Origin: Gammaproteobacteria bacterium
GTDB taxonomy: Bacteria > Pseudomonadota > Gammaproteobacteria > Pseudomonadales > Pseudohongiellaceae
Direction: 5' to 3'
Assembly: GCA_007571115.1 (NCBI GenBank)
Contig: RKSA01000030.1
Location: 1-6,571, forward strand
DNA: 6,571 nucleotides
Position 1 is the stretch's first letter, and every line of letters starts with the position of its first letter. This document shows positions 5,228 to 6,571 of this stretch, piece by piece. The notes under the pieces were generated by a model, which saw nothing but the letters and a program-made list of their open reading frames with translations, ran no database searches and was not told the DNA's origin. The translations under genes were made by a program, and so were the position numbers.

Positions 5228-6571
5228 ATGAACGAGAGCCAAGGCAAAACTTCGCAAGACGCGCTGGAACGGCAGCTTCGTGCAGCGGAAGCTGCCAAGG
5301 AGGGCCGTTACGACAAGCGTACCGAACATCTCGACGAGACCGGCGAGACGATTTTCATCAATCGCCTGATTCTCGAGGATTCGCCATATCTCCTGCAGCA
5401 CGCCCATAACCCGGTGAACTGGTACGCCTGGGGAGAGCTGCCTTTCGAGGTGGCGCGAACGGAAAACAAGCCGGTTTTCCTGTCGATCGGCTATTCGACC
5501 TGCCATTGGTGCCACGTCATGGAAGTGGAAAGCTTCGATAACGCCGAAGTGGCGAAAGTGCTCAACCGGCATTTCGTCGCGGTGAAGATGGACCGCGAGC
5601 AATACCCCGACATCGACGAAATCTACATGACCGGAGTGCAATGCCTGAGCGGGCACGGCGGCTGGCCGATGTCGAACTTCCTGTTGCCCGACGGGCGACC
5701 GTTTTTCGGTGCGACCTACTTCCCGCCAGGGCAATTCATCGGCCTGCTCGAACAGGTTCGCGACGTTTTCCGCAATCGCCGCGACGAGGTCGAACGCAGC
5801 GCTGCCAGTCTGCATCAGTCGATCGAGCGCATTCTCGCCGAGCGCGAGGTGCCAGCACCGCTGGAGCAGGACTTGCCGGAAAAAACCCTGCGAGCGCTCT
5901 ATCAACGCGAGGACGAGCAACTCGGCGGCCTCGCCGGCGCTCCCAAGTTTCCTCAGGAGCCCTTGCTGCTATTGGCGCTCGATCAGGCCAGCCGCGCCCG
6001 GGACCGGCGCGCCTTCCAGTTCGCCGAACGCGCCTTGCGCCACATTGCCATGGGAGGCATTCACGATCACGTCGGCGGCGGTTTTCATCGCTATAGCGTC
6101 GATTCGCGCTGGCTCGTTCCGCATTTCGAGAAGATGCTTTACAACCAGTCGCAACTCGTGCTGGCGTACCTGCAAGCCTGGCATTCCGGCCACTGTGCGT
6201 TCTTTCGCCGGGCCATCGAGCGTGCCCTGGACTATGTGGCGCGGGAACTGCAATTGCCCGAAGGCGGTTTCTGCTCGGCGACCGATGCCGACAGCGAAGG
6301 CCGCGAAGGCGCTTTCTTCGTCTGGAGCATGGAAGAACTCGAAGAACTGTTCGGCGAAGCCGAACTCGAATTGCTGATCCGCCATTGCGGCGTCAGTACA
6401 CCGGGCAATTTCGAAGGCGCCAACATCTTGCATCTGCGCGAGCCCTTCCCCAGTGGCGCAACCGGCAAGGCACTCGACGACATCCTGCTGCGGCTGCGCA
6501 AGGTCCGCGCCCGGCGCGAGGCGCCATTGCGCGACGACAAGGTCATCGCGGGCTGGGCCGGCGCCATGGTC
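5228..6571 (+). CDS. DUF255 thioredoxin-domain protein (YyaL/SPATA20 family), 3' end beyond the window
   Basis: The first 448 codons of a large family with an N-terminal thioredoxin-like domain followed by an (alpha/alpha)-barrel resembling N-acylglucosamine 2-epimerase; the molecular function is not established. Seen: SPYLLQHAHNPVNWYAWGE at 52-70, STCHWCHVME with the CxxC pair Cys92/Cys95 at 90-99, VKMDREQYPDID at 119-130, GHGGWPMSNFLLPDGRPFFG at 142-161, LGGLAGAPKFPQ at 232-243, GGIHDHVGGGFHRYSVDSRW at 276-295, HFEKMLYNQSQL at 299-310, ADSEGREGAFFVW at 354-366, and DDKVIAGWAGAMV at 436-448. Full members run to roughly 600-700 residues, so about a third is missing. The ATG at 5228 fits the N-terminal extension (ALERQLRAAEAAKEGRY) I associate with proteobacterial members; only a weak GGA precedes it. 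In the last visible block the usual WNG is WAG (Ala444). Its promoter is unclear; the palindromes lie about 260 bases upstream. Confidence 0.92.
   Translation, partial: MNESQGKTSQDALERQLRAAEAAKEGRYDKRTEHLDETGETIFINRLILEDSPYLLQHAHNPVNWYAWGELPFEVARTENKPVFLSIGYSTCHWCHVMEVESFDNAEVAKVLNRHFVAVKMDREQYPDIDEIYMTGVQCLSGHGGWPMSNFLLPDGRPFFGATYFPPGQFIGLLEQVRDVFRNRRDEVERSAASLHQSIERILAEREVPAPLEQDLPEKTLRALYQREDEQLGGLAGAPKFPQEPLLLLALDQASRARDRRAFQFAERALRHIAMGGIHDHVGGGFHRYSVDSRWLVPHFEKMLYNQSQLVLAYLQAWHSGHCAFFRRAIERALDYVARELQLPEGGFCSATDADSEGREGAFFVWSMEELEELFGEAELELLIRHCGVSTPGNFEGANILHLREPFPSGATGKALDDILLRLRKVRARREAPLRDDKVIAGWAGAMV

Noticed and set aside
4943..5920. Minus-strand frame of 325 codons across the palindrome region and the YyaL-type gene
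   Set aside because: Most of it is antisense to a gene with a full set of family motifs. Its end only reads through the palindrome.

Overview
The window is GC-rich and free of RNA genes, CRISPR arrays and recognisable insertion sequences. Gene content suggests a high-GC proteobacterium, probably beta or gamma: a periplasmic SAM-methyltransferase-fold protein with a Gram-negative-style signal peptide, a YyaL/SPATA20 protein with the N-terminal extension I associate with proteobacterial members, and a DprE1/DprE2-like pair outside an obvious actinobacterial setting. This assignment comes from protein style only and is not firm.

Layout. (1) 1-434, minus: the N-terminal part of an MT-A70 family N6-adenine methyltransferase that runs off the left edge, with a good sigma70-type promoter at 472-499. 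(2) 435-686: that promoter plus a short gene-free stretch with a possible coding relic. (3) 687-2979, minus: a two-gene operon of an FAD-dependent DprE1-like oxidase and a short-chain dehydrogenase of DprE2 type, together the enzyme pair that epimerises polyprenyl-phospho-ribose to polyprenyl-phospho-arabinose. (4) 2980-3138: a divergent promoter region. (5) 3139-3933, plus: an inositol monophosphatase family phosphatase, convergent with (6) 3973-4788, minus: an exported class I methyltransferase-fold protein. (7) 4789-5227: a long intergenic region with two identical perfect 16-bp palindromes and, directly after them, the C-terminal scrap of a DUF4143-type AAA ATPase. (8) 5228-6571, plus: the first 448 codons of a DUF255/thioredoxin-domain YyaL-type protein that runs off the right edge.

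How the genes fit together. The DprE1/DprE2-like pair is the one clear pathway. It implies that the cell makes a lipid-linked D-arabinofuranose donor (or a similar 2'-epimerised sugar) for a cell-surface glycan, but the expected UbiA-type phosphoribosyltransferase and arabinosyltransferase are not in the window. The divergent phosphatase could act on a sugar phosphate, but nothing here ties it to that pathway. The MT-A70 gene and the ATPase relic look like accessory or mobile-derived material beside otherwise ordinary genes.

The items most worth a second look are the paired palindromes whose sequence also encodes Met-Tyr-Ile-Lys on both strands beside the ATPase relic, the alanine replacing the benzothiazinone-target cysteine in the DprE1 homologue, and a serine/alanine/glycine-rich insertion in that same protein.
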